A stretch of 64,000 nt of DNA from Siphonodentalium dalli (taxonomy: Eukaryota > Mollusca > Scaphopoda > Gadilida > Siphonodentaliidae): contig CP136061.1 in assembly GCA_032622095.1 (NCBI GenBank), positions 93,619,345 to 93,683,344 on the forward strand. Direction: 5' to 3'. The first letter of the stretch is position 1. The number at the start of each line of letters is the position of its first letter. The notes below the pieces were generated by a model. That model did no database searches and was not told where the DNA came from. It saw only the letters and a program-made list of their open reading frames with translations. Below are positions 1-13,380 of this stretch, in pieces. The translations under genes and the position numbers were made by a program.

Positions 1-360
1 TTTTGACAATGGTAATGCAATCCAAACTGGTTTGCTATTCATCAAAGCTCTAAACAATTTTACTTGACAAACGAGCTGGTTTCGTGAGGCAATTCTATAT
101 ACATATTTTTTGCATAATTTGTAATGAAATGTTAACGGTAAATTAACTTAATTCAAATAATGCTTTTCTATTATGTGTGGAACAAACATTTAATGTGTAG
201 AAGAAACTTCCCAATATGTGTGTGTCTTGTGGTCCGCTTTTATCTCTAACTATATATACTTATACAAAGTTGTGTATACGCATGAATCAGTAAACATTAT
301 AGGTGTACCATCATAGGCAACATCGGACGAGCCATAATCTGCTGATATCACATAAAAAAT
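1..360. other. Non-coding, no feature recognised
   Basis: AT-rich sequence with no convincing reading frame, splice-bounded exon or repeat that I can match elsewhere in the window. Confidence 0.5.
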
Positions 361-520
361 ACCAGAACCTGCATTTATGCGCCATTAACCAATTGTTCTT
401 CCGGGTTAATAGAGCTGAAGGGGTCAATCTCGCCAAAAAAAAATTGCTTAAGGGTACACTGGTTTTGAAAATGTGCTGAAGGGTACACAGGTTTTGAAAT
501 GTCGTTCTTATTGATTTAAA
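361..520. repeat. Interspersed repeat, family at both window edges
   Basis: The words 'gctgaaggggtca', 'gccaaaaaaa' and 'gctgaagggtacacaggttt' occur here and again, in the same order, at 63730-63815. An inverted copy of the last word closes the window (63975-64000). This is a dispersed mobile repeat; I cannot assign its superfamily because no target duplication is visible at this copy. Confidence 0.6.
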
Positions 521-1119
521 AAATGACCAATAGGAATCTTACATATACGTATAACGGTTTTATCTCAGTCATAACACCATTTATGCTCAACGCATTTTAA
601 TTACAAATTCAAATAAATATTTATGCAAATTAGTGGACACCACAGTTCGTGATTGTTACGTATTAAGATTGGGGTTTATAAAAGGAGAGTTTTCAAGAAT
701 TGTCAGGGAATATATACACCAGCTAGACCATCTTTAACGGTAAGTTAAAAGTGAAGCTTATTCAATGTCTTTCACTCTTTTGTGCTTCAGTATTTTCGGA
801 CGAAATCAATACCACATTGTGTCTAATCCTATAGCCGCATGTATCTTGCTATTGGGAAGCTGTTTTTGGGAGGGGGTATAATAAGGTAACTACGTATATT
901 TCCAACTCAACTGTAAGCATGGGTGAGTGTTGTCGTGACAATAACGCCAACTGATAAGAATGTGGGGGCTTTTCGGTTATTTTTATGTGTACCCATACCA
1001 TATTATGGTACACATAGTGTAGGACGCCAGGATTGACCACTCGTCGTTTGTCTAGCCGTCCGTTGTCCATATGTCTGCCTTTCCGTCCGTAGACACTGTA
1101 CGCATAATGCGATAACTCA

Positions 1120-1500
1120 AACATTTTCCATCCAGTCGGAACCAAACTTTTTATATGAGTTTCTCAGACCAAAATACAGTTCGAGTTCGATTATGGGTTT
1201 GATCCAAGTTGTTTGTTTTTTTGCAGACTGAGAATTCAATTTTTTATCTGATTGGAACCAATTTGATATGTGACTTTCTCAGCCCAAAATACAGATCGAG
1301 TTCGCATATGCGTTTGATCCGATGTTTTTACAGAGTTATGGCCCTTTGACATAGAATTCACGCATGTTTAGATAAATCAACAATTTTTCATCTGCTCGGA
1401 ACCAAATTTGGTATATGAGTTTCTCAACTCAAAATACAGATCGAGTTCGAATATGGGGTTATTCCGATTTTGTTATACCGGAGTTATGGCCCTTTTTCAA
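1120..1500. repeat. Three tandem-like ~115-bp units ending 'gagttatggccct'
   Basis: Three diverged units share the order 'cggaaccaaa', 'tatgagtttctca', 'aaaatacagatcgagttcg', 'tttgatccgat' and 'gagttatggccct'. The same series recurs at 36840-37325. It looks like an old, internally repetitive interspersed repeat of a kind common in molluscan non-coding DNA. No protein signal is seen. Confidence 0.65.
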
Positions 1501-2111
1501 CTAATAATTAAACATATTTGAGGTTTTCTGATGATAGCCCAAGTAGCTTACAAATAATTACCAGTAATACCAGATTAGTTGCAAGAGAAACATGAGATGC
1601 TTATTGAATTGGAGTTATTTAGCCATCATATGTTAGCCCTATATATTAGAATTAACCCTCCATACACCATTAACACAGCAGTGTAAGTTGGAACCCATTT
1701 ATAATTCAATTCATAGATGTTATATTAACCCTTCTCTTTTGAACCATAAATTACAATAAAATTGTGTTATTATGTACATTTGTCCATACCACTTTAGTAT
1801 AGTATACTCTATAATTCAACATCAAATATCTAGTTAGCTACCATGTATTATATTGCTATATACCATGTAATATACTTGCTATTAAGCATTGCTATAATAG
1901 CTAGTTATAATTTGTTCATAGGGTCATGGTTGAGTACCTTTAATCGCTGTAAACACAATAACAACAACTCCGACAAGATGAGCCACTACTTATAATCCAT
2001 TTATAAAATGACGTTTTGTGATGCCATTTGGACACACAATTTATGAGAATACGTGTAACACAATGAGCAAGCCAAATTTCCACATCAGAGGTTTAACATC
2101 TCTTGAGCAAC

Positions 2112-2815
2112 TCCGGGCGGTGTGACTATAAGTGTCGGCGCACACGATCCAGGTTGTGCCCGGTTAAATCCGGCTGCCGGATAAATCGGGCCCGATAAAA
2201 TCGGGGGGTCAGCGCACACGAGTCGGATTTTCACTCCGGTCATATGCATGCTACGGTCACTGTAGCATATAGCCAACTGGTGTGGTCAGCCTAGCTAGCC
2301 AGTTACTATAGCTAGGCATGGTGCTTTATATTAATATGTATTTCTAAAGACTAATATTTGTTTATAATAAACTAAAGTAAATAAATATATTAATAATATA
2401 TTGAGGTCACGAGCAATAGCCGTAAATTTGCGTAATAGACCTTTCCACGGCTGCCGCCCTCTTGTTGCGATTATTATACAGGCACTCATTTTCTGCCCAC
2501 AGGTCTACCAGCCATTGTTCCTTGTCGATCGATCAGAATTGTTGATTTAATTTCGAATAGAGGTCGTCGCTAACTATTCCGACATTTTGAATGAGGTTTT
2601 GGTCATGTGACGCGCGGTCATGTGACAAGCAAAACACGCGCGTTGCCATCGTCACAAGCCGGATTTTCCTGATGAAATCAAACTCAGTTTGATCGGTACA
2701 ATTAAATCGGATCCGACAAAAACCGCTCCAAAGTTAGGCGCACACGGTCCCGATGTATCCGGCAATCGGGGACAATCGGGATCGCGTGCGCCGATACTAA
2801 TTACTGCCCGGGACC
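2112..2815. mobile_element. Terminal-inverted-repeat element, GGCGCACACG type
   Basis: The left end (2112-2190: 'gtcggcgcacacgatcc', then 'cggttaaatccggctgccgg') is matched in reverse complement by the right end (2735-2815: 'atccggcaatcgggg', then 'gggatcgcgtgcgccgata'). A second inverted pair, 'gcgcacacgagtcggatttt' with 'ggatccgac...gcgcacacgg', lies inside. The DNA between is non-coding, so this is a nonautonomous element of about 0.7 kb. The superfamily and exact ends are uncertain. Confidence 0.55.
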
Positions 2816-3425
2816 ACCCGGGGCCGCCCGGGTGCCCCCATGGGCCCGTGGACTCTATATATCGACGCTATAAGGTAGCGACATACCACCTGAGGGCAAC
2901 CTAGAAAAGTTTACTCGCTCGCTATAGTCTCAGGTCGCGGTGTTATTAACCCCGTAATTATTGCCCGATATTGGACATATTGGTTCAGAGAGCCCGGGAG
3001 AGCCCGCGGGTGTCTTCATGTGGTTTCGTATATTTTGATGATGCGCGTTAGTACAATACAACCTCCAGTAAAATGCCATATTAAAAAAAAAAGCCCGGGA
3101 CGCCCGGGTGCCCCCATGGGCCTGTGGACACTATATATCGACGTTTGAGGTATACAGCGACATACCCTATGAAGTCAACCTAGAAATTTTTACTCGCTCG
3201 CTCGTCTCCGGTTGGTGTTATTAACACCACAAATGGCGATATTGGCTAAGAGAGCCCGGAGGAGCCCGGGTGTCTTCGTGTGGTTTCGGACAGTAAATTT
3301 TGTTTAGAGGCGGCCCCGGCCTGTCCCGGGCTCGTTTTGTTTATATGGTATTTTGCCGCATTTTGAGGGGTTAATAACATCGGCCGTGGACGCGTCAGCG
3401 AGTCAATATTTGGAAGTCAATCTCA
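2816..3425. repeat. Duplicated GC-rich 'gcccgggcgcccgggtg' block
   Basis: A segment at 2815-3010 ('ccgcccgggtgcccccatggg', then 'tatatatcgacg', then 'acttgctcgctcg'-like sequence) is repeated with changes at 3090-3265. The two are direct copies about 275 bp apart. Both end in 'gagagcccggga/ggagcccgggtgtcttc'. Non-coding. Confidence 0.55.
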
Positions 3426-4208
3426 TGTGGTATTAACAATAATAACCACTTGATTTTACAGTTATCCATCTTACAACCGCAATTTGTCCGTTTGGGCGCG
3501 TGGATCTGAAGAAGTTTTGGGCCTGATCTCCAAAAATTAACAAACTTCAAACATCGATATCTAATCATCTGCATGAGCTTTGATGGGTGGGTTCCTCGAC
3601 TCGAATCAAATATTTTTTTTTACAACCGAAGCCAAAGAAATAGTAATTTAGGAACGTCTGATCGGATTGAGTACCATTAACTCATAACTATCCGGCCAAA
3701 TTCACTTAATGATCACTAATTAGATCTATATGTTTGAACCTTCGGCTGAAGGCACGGGCGGTGTTCGTTGCAGGAATATTCATATTTGTTCAATTTACGT
3801 ACGATGGTGAACGTAAACTAGAGCCTGCTCGTGTCACAGAAGTTTTATTTCTGTTTACATATAATGATGAGATATCGATGTTTGAAGTTTGGAGATCTGG
3901 GCCAAAACTTATTCAAACCCGCGTGCTCAAACGGACAAATTGCGGTTGTAACTTAATATAAGGTGGATAACTCTAAAATCAATTGGTTATTATTGTTAAT
4001 AGTAACAACTTTATTTTAGAGTTATCCAAAGTTACAACCGCAATTTGTCCGTTTGATCACGTGGATTTGAATAAGTTTTGGCCCAGATATCCAAACTTTA
4101 AACATCTATATCTAATCATTCTGAGCTTTGATGGGTAGGTTCCTCGACTCGAATCAAATAAAGCCAACGAAATAGTAATTTAGGAGCGTTTGATCAGATT
4201 GAGTACCT
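3426..4208. mobile_element. Rearranged piggyBac-like (TTAA) MITE cluster
   Basis: Three related segments lie side by side: 3426-3676 and 4000-4208 in one orientation and 3866-3990 inverted. All carry 'ttacaaccgcaatttgtccg' and 'cctcgactcgaatcaaat'. The right end at 4195-4208 reads 'gattgagtacct' followed by TTAA, the same terminus as the complete elements at 10874 and 19856. The segment ending at 3676 has a mutated terminus, also followed by TTAA. I read it as two or more copies merged by insertion and inversion. Confidence 0.65.
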
Positions 4209-6330
4209 TTAACAGCATACCCACCGCCAACGCCGCCCGTATCTGTAATGGTTTGGTGATTTGTTTTGTTTGTAACATTTTTTTTTTCAAACCAAATCCA
4301 ATTTCCAAATGGGTTCATTTTCCGATTACACCATCACAATCAAGCAATAAATTCAGTCAAACTCAGTTTTAAACTTAGCCAATTGTGCCTCGTAATTGCC
4401 GGGATATAAAGTGTAGCCTATAATATTTATCAACTTTAAATATGTCCGTGGTCTGATTCGGTGACATTGTTGATTTCGAGTATTGTATTATATCTAGCCT
4501 GGTAAGCTGAAATTTACATGTACCTTAGGAGAAGGTACAATTCGGTGAACACGTTGTTTCAAGTTACGCAACACAGCAGTGGTGACCACACGTTCATCCG
4601 GCGAAGTAACTACGGCCATTACATGCATTTATCTGGATTATATCCATGGTTTCCATGGCACATGCATCGCGAAAATTCACACATTCACAAAATTCACAAA
4701 ATTCATCGTCTACGAGTAACGCCCCGAAAACGATAGAACAACAAAAATGTCACAGTTGGAACGCTCTATATTATTCATTTCATTTTGTGTAACAAAGCAT
4801 ACACGCTCTTTATGAGAATAGAGTATTGTAATTTGTGGTAACCTGGCAAAAATAAAAACGATAAAATTATCATTTTGAAAGCAAAAGCGCCCCTCGTATA
4901 AATGGCCCCATGGGTCCGTTATGAATATATTCTGGAATACATGTAGTAACACGAACAAATATTGGTTTTATAGAGCCAATTAGGACAGCGCATGTTTAAG
5001 ATATAATAGATACGATGCTGTGACCAAGGAATAAAATTATTTTTTAGACATTTAAACAGATTGGTTGTTTAAAAATCTTACGCGCAAAACATAAAAATAA
5101 ACAAATCACGAACACCATGAAACAAATCTATAAATTGATTAATTAGCACGCCCGCGTGTATAGTGGCCAAATATTAGAAATACGTGGGCCGATGGAATCA
5201 GGGAGCAAAATGTGTTCTAGAGTCTGGGAACGAGTATATACACCGCTAAAGGTGAAGGTAACTGAAGAATGACCTTCACCTGATACATGCGACACGTTAT
5301 TAAAGGATGACATCGCGTTTATTTGATTTGTACATCATATCTAAATAATTTAAACTGGTGAATGAATGGGGGAATGGATTTTTGTGAGCGGGAAATTTAT
5401 TTAACTAGCTGCTGTAGTTCTGGTTTTGTCCAGATCAAATTTGGCTGTGGGATAGCCCTGTCGTACACTTGGGGATTTATTTTAAAAAGTAAACACATGA
5501 CCTATGATTTTTCTACCATTTTCGTGATCAACTGGTGTAAATCTAGCCGGGTAAACATCACTGATATGGCCTGCAGGCTTCAATTCAGTGAATTTGGCCG
5601 AAACGTTAACACTGTCGCCTATGGGAAACCATTTAGTTCCGTGATTCCTATAAGAAAATTTTGAATTTTACGAAATTTCACGTTTTGCCATGATAAGTTG
5701 TTAATTTCATATTTTCTTATTTTCAAATGATAATTACCACATTTTGGACAGATTTAAAGAAGAAACGCATGGATTCGCCTGTAAATAGTAAAGAAAGTGA
5801 TAAATCTGGGAGTTTTGCATGGACATCAGGTACTATTAGGGGGTCAGGGGGTCTAACGTCCCCCTCCCCATAATTTTGAAGAGTGTTACCCCCCCCCCCC
5901 CATTGGGAAAAGGTGGCAGTTGACCTAATTAAGTTCCCGGCACCCAGTAGCCTTATTGGGGATCGTAGCCCCATCCCAAGTGGTGGGGGGTGATGGCATC
6001 ACCACTAGAGTTACTGTCGTGCAAGACTGTCATGGCAGGTTTGTTAAACAGACAGTATGCCCTGTCATCTGGTCAAATTTCATGCCTGAGGCTTTGTCTG
6101 ATGTTGTATCATTATGTTTAGATACTTCAATTGACTTATGGTTGCTTTATATTGCTATTAAAGTATTTTTAATTTAAAAAAAATTCTGTTAATTTTGGTA
6201 AATCTTTATTATAATCTTCATTATAAATTGCCAAATTCTGCACGAAAAGGGTTACAATTGGACAAGATATCCCTCTCAAAATGTATATTAACATTTCCTC
6301 TTCAATTTAGTAATATTATGGTATATAAGG
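4209..6330. other. Intergenic, no gene recognised
   Basis: Short open frames (up to 100 codons at 5362-5664) show no domain, no codon pattern I trust and no splice logic. A run of 14 C lies near 5890. Nothing else is supported. Confidence 0.5.
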
Positions 6331-6575
6331 GAGCACAATACCTCCGATTTTTTATTCGCATTTAGAAGCTTTCTGGTGTGGTGAATGAGAAACCTGCAGT
6401 AATATGCCGTAGTTGTTTGTAATAATTCGAAGGATTAGTTGTTTTAACGGAATTCTGAGGCGGTGAATATATGTAACCAATATATTTTATATTATAATTT
6501 ATATTTATGGCTAATAATATGATCTTGAGGGCGTTACCATGTCTGATTATTGGTTTCTTGTATACTTATGTTCGT
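6331..6575. repeat. Interspersed repeat, inverted partner at 16331-16530
   Basis: The reverse complement of this stretch matches 16331-16530 through 'gaattccgttaaaac', 'aaatatattggtt', 'ctcaagatcatat' and 'caagaaaccaat'. The two copies are diverged and oppositely oriented. No coding signal. Confidence 0.6.
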
Positions 6576-7360
6576 GAGCTACCGTTACCGTGGCCTGAGT
6601 ATGCATGCCAGTCACCAAATAATCACATCTCTTTGTTTCGGCCAATTTGGCCGGTTACTTCATGTGACTTTTTCATCTGACGTGTGTGTCGGATAATTGA
6701 TCTGGAGGATTTATGTAAATGTTAGCCCAAACTACATTTCCAAGTAACGATGGTTTTGTTGTTTATTTTGAGGAATAATACCGCGTCAGATGAATTCAGC
6801 CCAAATATGTTAACAGTTGTCGTGTCAAACATTCGGCAGTAGGTTAGCGTTATTTAGTATTTGTGGATGTCCTTTAACATGGGGAAAATAGACTAACTGC
6901 GCTTGAACGAGCATGTGAATTTGTCGTTTTTAATGTACAGCAACTTGATAATCAATAACAGAGGCATTCTCTGTCAAATAAGGTCGCTCTATTTACGGTA
7001 TTAATTGCGGAACTTTCTAAAGTAAGCTACGCGTAAACGGATACATACGGTAAATTCTAGAATGTGCCGGAATCGGCCTAATCGCCCCAGGGCCAACTCG
7101 CCCAGTCGACGTGTGTCAATTCGGTACCTACTATAACATGTACCCGAGTCCGATACGGAATAAAAGATGTATACGGGTGTTATATAGCGTTTGGTCCGTT
7201 GTTTCTCAATGAATATTATTGAAATTTGGTGTATATGTCCGGGCTGGGACATGGAATACAACAACGTTTGAATTGTTTTTAAATTTACAAATTTGTTGAT
7301 TTTATTCAATTTGTTTTCGTTCTGAAAACACACTATAAAGTGTATATAATATAATAACGA

Positions 7361-7660
7361 ACACGAGACATACATAATTTATAAACTGTTAACAAAAGAT
7401 ATCAAATTCAATACATGACAAAGATGACTCAGTGGAGTTTATAAAGTGAACATAAAAACATTGAGGTAAGAATCTTTTTAAGGAATGCAACTTTATTTAA
7501 TGATAATAAACACATAAATTAAAATAACAAACATGAGACATACATGATTTATAAACTGTTAACAAAAGATATCAAACTCAATACATGACAAAGATGACTC
7601 AGTGAAGTTTATAAAGTGAACATAAAAATATTAAGGTAAGAATCTTTTTAAGCATTACTA
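7361..7660. repeat. Tandem duplication, ~168-bp period
   Basis: About 125 bp starting 'gagacatacat' and ending 'taagaatctttttaa' occurs twice (7361-7488 and 7529-7656) with only a few differences. A unique 40-bp AT-rich spacer separates the copies. A recent local duplication, non-coding. Confidence 0.8.
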
Positions 7661-9105
7661 AACCGTTTAGCACAGACCACAGTCCACTTCACTCATCCGA
7701 TCATCACCAAACTTCATATTTATCTTGATATTGATCTATCAGATGAGAGCTATCAAATATTTTTTTAATTTCATAGGAAAAAAATGGTCGCCAGCGGCCA
7801 TATTGCATTTACGTTATATTTTATCGCGTCATGTCGATATCTAGTATTACTTAGAAATTTCACCTTTCCAGATTCATAATTGCTCCATTGACTGTAACAG
7901 ATGAAATTATTCCCCTCTTCGGATAGAGTGTCACTGAAACTTTATTTTGTCAGACTGTCTGTATAATCACTGATTATATATGGCAATAATCTGTAATAAG
8001 ATGTAGCACTATTTTATTTTATATTTACATGCAGTGCTGTTTTTATACATCAATTCTAATCCCCCTAGATCATCATGTGATCGATCATACATCGCGCGAG
8101 GACCTGGTTGAATTAAGGGGGGTTTTATGGATCACTTCTGTCCTCAAGCTAGATTATACTTATGACATTTAATGGCATGTTTCTAACGTGGAGGGTTAGA
8201 TATGCTTGAGAAACCACCACTCTTTAATTCACACCAAGTTCTCAGCTGTCATGTTCGGATATTAGAACCCATAGCCATGATATATGGTTTATTTTGTGTA
8301 TACTAGTAATATAGTTATTTTCAGTACCTTTATATACCAGTACTGTGTATAACAATGCATATAAATTAATCCATGTATACATGTACATTGATTCAACGGA
8401 TTCAGTGGTTTTGTCCATCAGTCTATCAAATTTGCGGGAAAAACATGGCCACAAGCAGTACACCCTGCTAAATTTCGAATTTGAATCAATTGGCGCACCC
8501 TGCAGCCAGCTTTTATTGGAGAACTTTTTCTTATGTGGATATTTTGGGTCACCGCTAGATGTGAGCCATATTTTGTTCTCAAACTGTCCTTGTGAAGACA
8601 TCACTGCCAGCGGTGATCTTCAATTTTACTATTTTTATGGCTAAATAATTTGGTTGATCCTACAGACGAGACCCCTTGTCCGATCGTCATCAGATTCCAC
8701 AATTATCTTCTGGATAACCAGGGTGAGAGTAATCTAATTTTCCCGAATTTCGTTAAAAAACATTACCACAGGCAGCAATTTGGTATCTTACTCTTTGATC
8801 TTCTTTTGCATGACTGAATTGTTTAGCAACTGTACAGACATATCCCTCATCTGGTTTTTATATACATGTATATCTCTTCATGCGGATAGCCAGTATTACG
8901 TAGGTACTTCAACTTTCTGCATTCCTGTCATCATTTGAAATATAAAAATTTACCTGATACATGCACCCTTCAAAATTTGTTTCGTCGTATCTATTTTAAT
9001 GACCCGTATGGTAATATTGATACAGATATATTTGTCAAACATTTCTTTGTACAATATACAGGTATTTAGTTTGTAACTAAATCTAGAAATATATAATAGT
9101 AGCTC
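7661..9105. other. Intergenic repeat debris, no gene
   Basis: Two similar stretches (7670-7860 and 8650-8900) carry a degenerate interspersed repeat with 'cgatcatcaccaaact/cgatcgtcatcagatt'-type words. Open frames overlapping on both strands at 8242-8644 have no recognisable domain, and I do not call them genes. Confidence 0.45.
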
Positions 9106-9600
9106 GTGGACCCCACTTCGTCCGGGATGTTCCCCTCTGATTTTCGGAGAAATGCGCGATTTAACCTTGAATTGACTATTTTAAAGGTGAAGGTCATGTC
9201 GGGGTCACGATTTGACCCGTCCAAAACACTCCCCGGACAAAAGTCACGACAAAAGTACCCGTCGAAATCCGCCCGGCTTTATACCCGATTTGACCTTGAA
9301 TTGACAATTTTGAATGTCAAGATCAGGTCAGGGTCATGATTTGACCCACCCGAAACACTCCTGGGACAAAAGTAACAGTAGGTATCAAATTTCGTTGAAA
9401 TACTTCCGTTTTACCAGATTTGACCTTGAATTGATCTTTTTGAATGTCAATGTCAGGTCGGGATCAAGATTTGACCCGTCCAAAATACTCCCTGGAAATA
9501 ATTTCCCCTAGGTATCAAATTTCGTCAAATCTGTCCGGCAGTTTTCCCGGCCATAGCTAACAGACAAACAGACAGACAAATGTCCAAAATATATATTAAA
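9106..9600. repeat. Interspersed repeat with AAGGTCA-type half-site arrays
   Basis: It opens with 'cccacttcgtccggg', then has three ~125-bp units built as 'tttgaccttgaattga...' followed by 'gaatgtcaaggtcaggtcgg'-like sequence. It ends in 'agacaaacagacagacaaa' and 'ccaaaatatatatta'. The CAGACA-rich tail and repeated ends resemble the 3' ends of RTE-like retroposons, which is inference. Related blocks lie at 13063-13380 and 13948-14697. Confidence 0.65.
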
Positions 9601-10870
9601 CTAGCTGATGTACTCGACTTCGTTCGGGCTAGTTAGGGATTTTTTTTGTGATCGCCTCCATCTGGACAGTACCCAGTATATACAGCGTCTGGCCAAACTA
9701 TTGTTCAATTGGTCCAGAAACATGCCTATATCAGCACGTTCGAGAACATGGTCCCACGTGAAATTGGACCCGTCCATATTGCTCCCGGGATCGAAGTAGT
9801 CCTACACACAAATTTTTAGTCGGATCGGTCAAGGTCCAGAAACATGCCTATGAGCGAGGTCAAGTTGACACGTTAAATACCAAATTCGAGCAGTGTTAGA
9901 GTCTATAACACATACACACATGCATTCACGCATGTATACACACATACAAACATACATACAGACAGGTGTTTCAAAATGTATAATCGATAGCTACAACAAT
10001 TCTATGGTAGATAGTTCACGGCCGACCTGATGCATGCATCTTAGTTTTCTTGTATTGATATGTCCGTAGAATTTAAGCTTTACAATGTACGTATACCATT
10101 TCGACCGTCTCCATTGAAACTGGGACGTTAACAGGAACACACTATTTTCCTATACAAATGCACTCATTGGCTGTATGCGCCCAGACCGCTGCATGCCACT
10201 TACGTGGCATCACACAATGTTCACTCGCAAACTACAATAGTTAAATTTTGATCTTTCCAGTTTGAAATTAAACGTGTTAATAAATAGCGTAATTCGAATT
10301 CTACAAACAGATATGAGTAGGTTGACACTTCAGTCATGAAAAGCGGCCATTAAACACGCTCTGTGTAAGCAAAGGTCATTGGAAAGTTTACCAGACTGAC
10401 ATTCGCTTATAAATATCGTCTTGTTTCCGTCGCACAAAAGCCAAATATAACAAAGAGCGTTATTAATTGTATTTTTGTTGTTTGAATACCTGAAACGTCT
10501 CAGTCGTGTCTGCTGCTCGTGAAAATTCCATATTTCTTTACAGACACTCATGATATATTTCGGTATTCAAACAAAAACTGTTGGTATTCTCTATATATCA
10601 ACAGTTGTCTCAAATTGATTGAATCAAACGACAACATCAAAATAACACCAATTAAACTGCAGACGAGATTTTCCCAACTTGAGTAACCAATACCACTTTG
10701 GGGAATCTGGGTAAATTAGTACCCAAAAACCATCGAATGACGACCAATTCAGAAAACATTACGGGGACTCAATACCTTCGAAGTGGTTCGTGTGAAGAAA
10801 TATAAATTTTATAAACGTCTTTTAAACAACCACAACCACAAATATATAGATTTTGTTCTTATTTTATTAT
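9601..10870. other. Intergenic, truncated repeat then nothing recognised
   Basis: 9601-9960 begins with another 'cgacttcgttcgggcta' head and ends in a CA-rich tract (9905-9965), so it is a shortened, diverged relative of the preceding repeat. From 9970 to 10870 I see no feature. Confidence 0.45.
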
Positions 10871-10873
10871 TAA

Positions 10874-11313
10874 AGGTACTCAATCCGATTCGACGGTCCC
10901 CATATCATCAGATTCCAACAACAACAACAACATTTTTTGAAATGCCGCTTCAGTTATCAGGATCGATTAATTGCCCAAAGATAATGCTAACCACAGTCAA
11001 CTGTAGTATAAAATAGCCCAAAACCTGTTATTTCTCAACGTTTTGTTCAACGAAATTTTGCCGGTTGTCAAATATCTGACACAAATAAGCCACTGGATTT
11101 TAGAGTTATCGATCTTCATCCCCTATCTGGTCAGATAAGTCCTACTCGTCGCCAGTTTACTGGGCCACATAAAATTAAAATAATAGATTTCAAATATCGA
11201 TATCTGATCACTCCTAGCTTTCATGTGTGGGTTCCTCGACTCGAATCAAATATTTTTTACCCCCGAAACCAAGGAAATAGTAATTTGCGAGCGTTATTTC
11301 GGATTGAGTACCT
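10874..11313. mobile_element. piggyBac-like nonautonomous element (TTAA target)
   Basis: It starts AGGTACTCAATCCG and ends with the inverted CGGATTGAGTACCT. TTAA flanks both ends (10870-10873 and 11314-11317). TTAA duplication with short inverted ends is the signature of piggyBac-superfamily insertions. At 440 bp with no transposase it is a MITE. Relatives lie at 3426-4208, 15930-16065 and 19856-20324. Confidence 0.8.
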
Positions 11314-11321
11314 TTAATAAC

Positions 11322-12525
11322 TTCCCGATCATGAGATTTCGCATGTCTAAACCATTGTTGTGTAAACATGCATTGCTATTACAGTGGAATTGCCAACAAA
11401 GTCCAATTATTCCAAAAAGATACCAACGTTTAATTAAAACTTCACATGTGCGTCGAAGCATTGTAACGTATTATGAGAATCAAATTCAGATTAAAATATT
11501 TTAACTTACTACTGTATTATCAAGGATTGTTAACAAATCACTGCAACAGTTTTGTTTACATAACAATATTTTCAACACTCGATAACAATAGTTTCAACAC
11601 TATTGGAGAACTCGCGGTGGGGAATCACGTGGTTTCGAGTTGATGAGTATCACGCATTCAAAATGGCCGAGACGATCGCAAACACGACCAGAAACGAGGA
11701 AAATGGTAATAAACTAGGATAATGATATATTACATGGTATTTTGGCTGCTATGAGCATACATGTATGCTATACTATTTTTTAAAACAAGCGGATATCTCA
11801 TTTGTGTCCAAACTCACAGTTGTTTGCTTTAACATTCTGACCAAAGTTGTCGGTCGAAGGATTCTCCTAGATGTATGGACTTGTGTATTCCCCGAACTGG
11901 CAACTTTCGTCAGAATGTTATAGAGTATTTCCGAACAAATATGGTATCAACTTGTTTTAATAATAAACTAGCATATGCGAAATTTCGTTATTGGAGGAAT
12001 ATCAATAATGAAATTAAGTTTATCTATTTCTCCATGTTATTTTTAGTGGTGATGTTTTACAGACTTTATATTTTTTGCACATTTACCAACTAAACTCAAT
12101 CTGTGTTTCGGTCCCAGTACATTACTTCAAACTTCATTACAGATTCTTTGAGAAAAATAATAATCCTAACTATAAGGTGCCAACAGTCAAAAAAATTCTG
12201 AGTTAGCTTTATGAACACAGCATCTTGGCCGGCGTGAGCAGAAGCTACAAACATATATATGATATAACATTGTGTAATACCATGTCCATATTTTTCACTT
12301 GAGTTTATGGTAATCGGGAGAGAAGTAGGGGTATCATATAACTGGTTCGCAATCGTGCTTCAATCCCGTTGCCGAAAGTATGCAAATATATGGCGAATAA
12401 CTATGTTTAAAACAAATATATATATATATATGAGCCATCCAATACGCATGCGCTGATTAAATCAAATGACGATCGCGTCGTGGAGTCTGTTCAACTCGGC
12501 GGAAGGATTTTCGGTGAGTATAGAT
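11322..12525. other. Intergenic; possible orphan first exon at 11663
   Basis: 11663-11705 reads as a short open frame starting ATGGCCGAGACG in a good initiation context and ending at a GTAATA donor-like word. It would encode about 14 residues, M-A-E-T-I-A-N. No downstream exon that could join it was recognised, so it is noted and not called. The rest is AT-rich, with a short (TA)n at 12418-12432. Confidence 0.3.
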
Positions 12526-12700
12526 GCAGTTAAATGACGTGTACTGGTCAAGTTCCTCGAGTGACCTCACTGCCGGTGAAATTTCGCACCGAAACAACGG
12601 TCCGTATAGTGCAGGAGTTAAATGGCATGTACTGGTCAAGTTCCTCGAGTGACCTAACTTACGGTGACATTCATACTGAAACAACGGTATGTAGTGTTGA
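12526..12700. repeat. Two-copy ~88-bp tandem duplication
   Basis: The unit contains 'gtactggtcaagttcctcg', then 'gagtgacct', then 'gaaacaacggt'. It occurs at 12537-12605 and again at 12627-12692 with scattered substitutions. Open frames across it on both strands are a by-product. Confidence 0.75.
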
Positions 12701-13062
12701 CTGGTCCCCGGACTATAAACACTGCCATCGCTATGTTTTGGATGTCGTTATTATCGGTGGTCACACTACAGATGGCGTCGTAGTGTTTCACATAATAGTT
12801 TAAACATATTTATTTGTCTAATTTATATAACACATGATAGATATAACACATACAATATTGATACAGACAATGGGATTGGAGGACAAGTGCTGACTCACTT
12901 ATGGGTACCCCCTCTCCCATATGTTATTACACTGAAAAATAAATAATAAGTAATGGCAAAGTAACATGACTACCAAAACAAGATGAGCATATATACATAC
13001 ATATCACCGGTCACCCCCACCCCCGAGTTAGTCATAAGTTTGTATATATATATATACTAGAA

Positions 13063-13380
13063 GGTGACCCGACTTCGTCCGGGCTTTGACCTTGAATTGT
13101 CTATTTTGAAGGCCAAGGTCAAGTGGGGTCAAGATTTGACCCGTCCAAAACACAGTGCCCGAACAAAAGTACCCGACAAAAGTACCCGTCGAAATCCATC
13201 CGGTTTTACCCGATTTGACCTTGAATTGACCATTTTGAAGGTCAAGGTCAGGTGGGGTCAAACACCAACACCCCAAAAATGGTGGAAATCGGCCCAGCAC
13301 ATACCGAGATACCCTATGCATCAAATTTCGTCCGTAAAAATCCGCCAGTTTAACCCGATTTGATTTCCACTCAAGTATAT
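13063..13380. repeat. Interspersed repeat with AAGGTCA half-sites
   Basis: It starts 'agaaggtgacccgacttcg' and contains two units of 'tttgaccttgaattg', a short A/T spacer, then 'gaaggtcaaggtca'. It is a truncated relative of 13948-14697, lacking the CA-rich tail. Confidence 0.7.
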
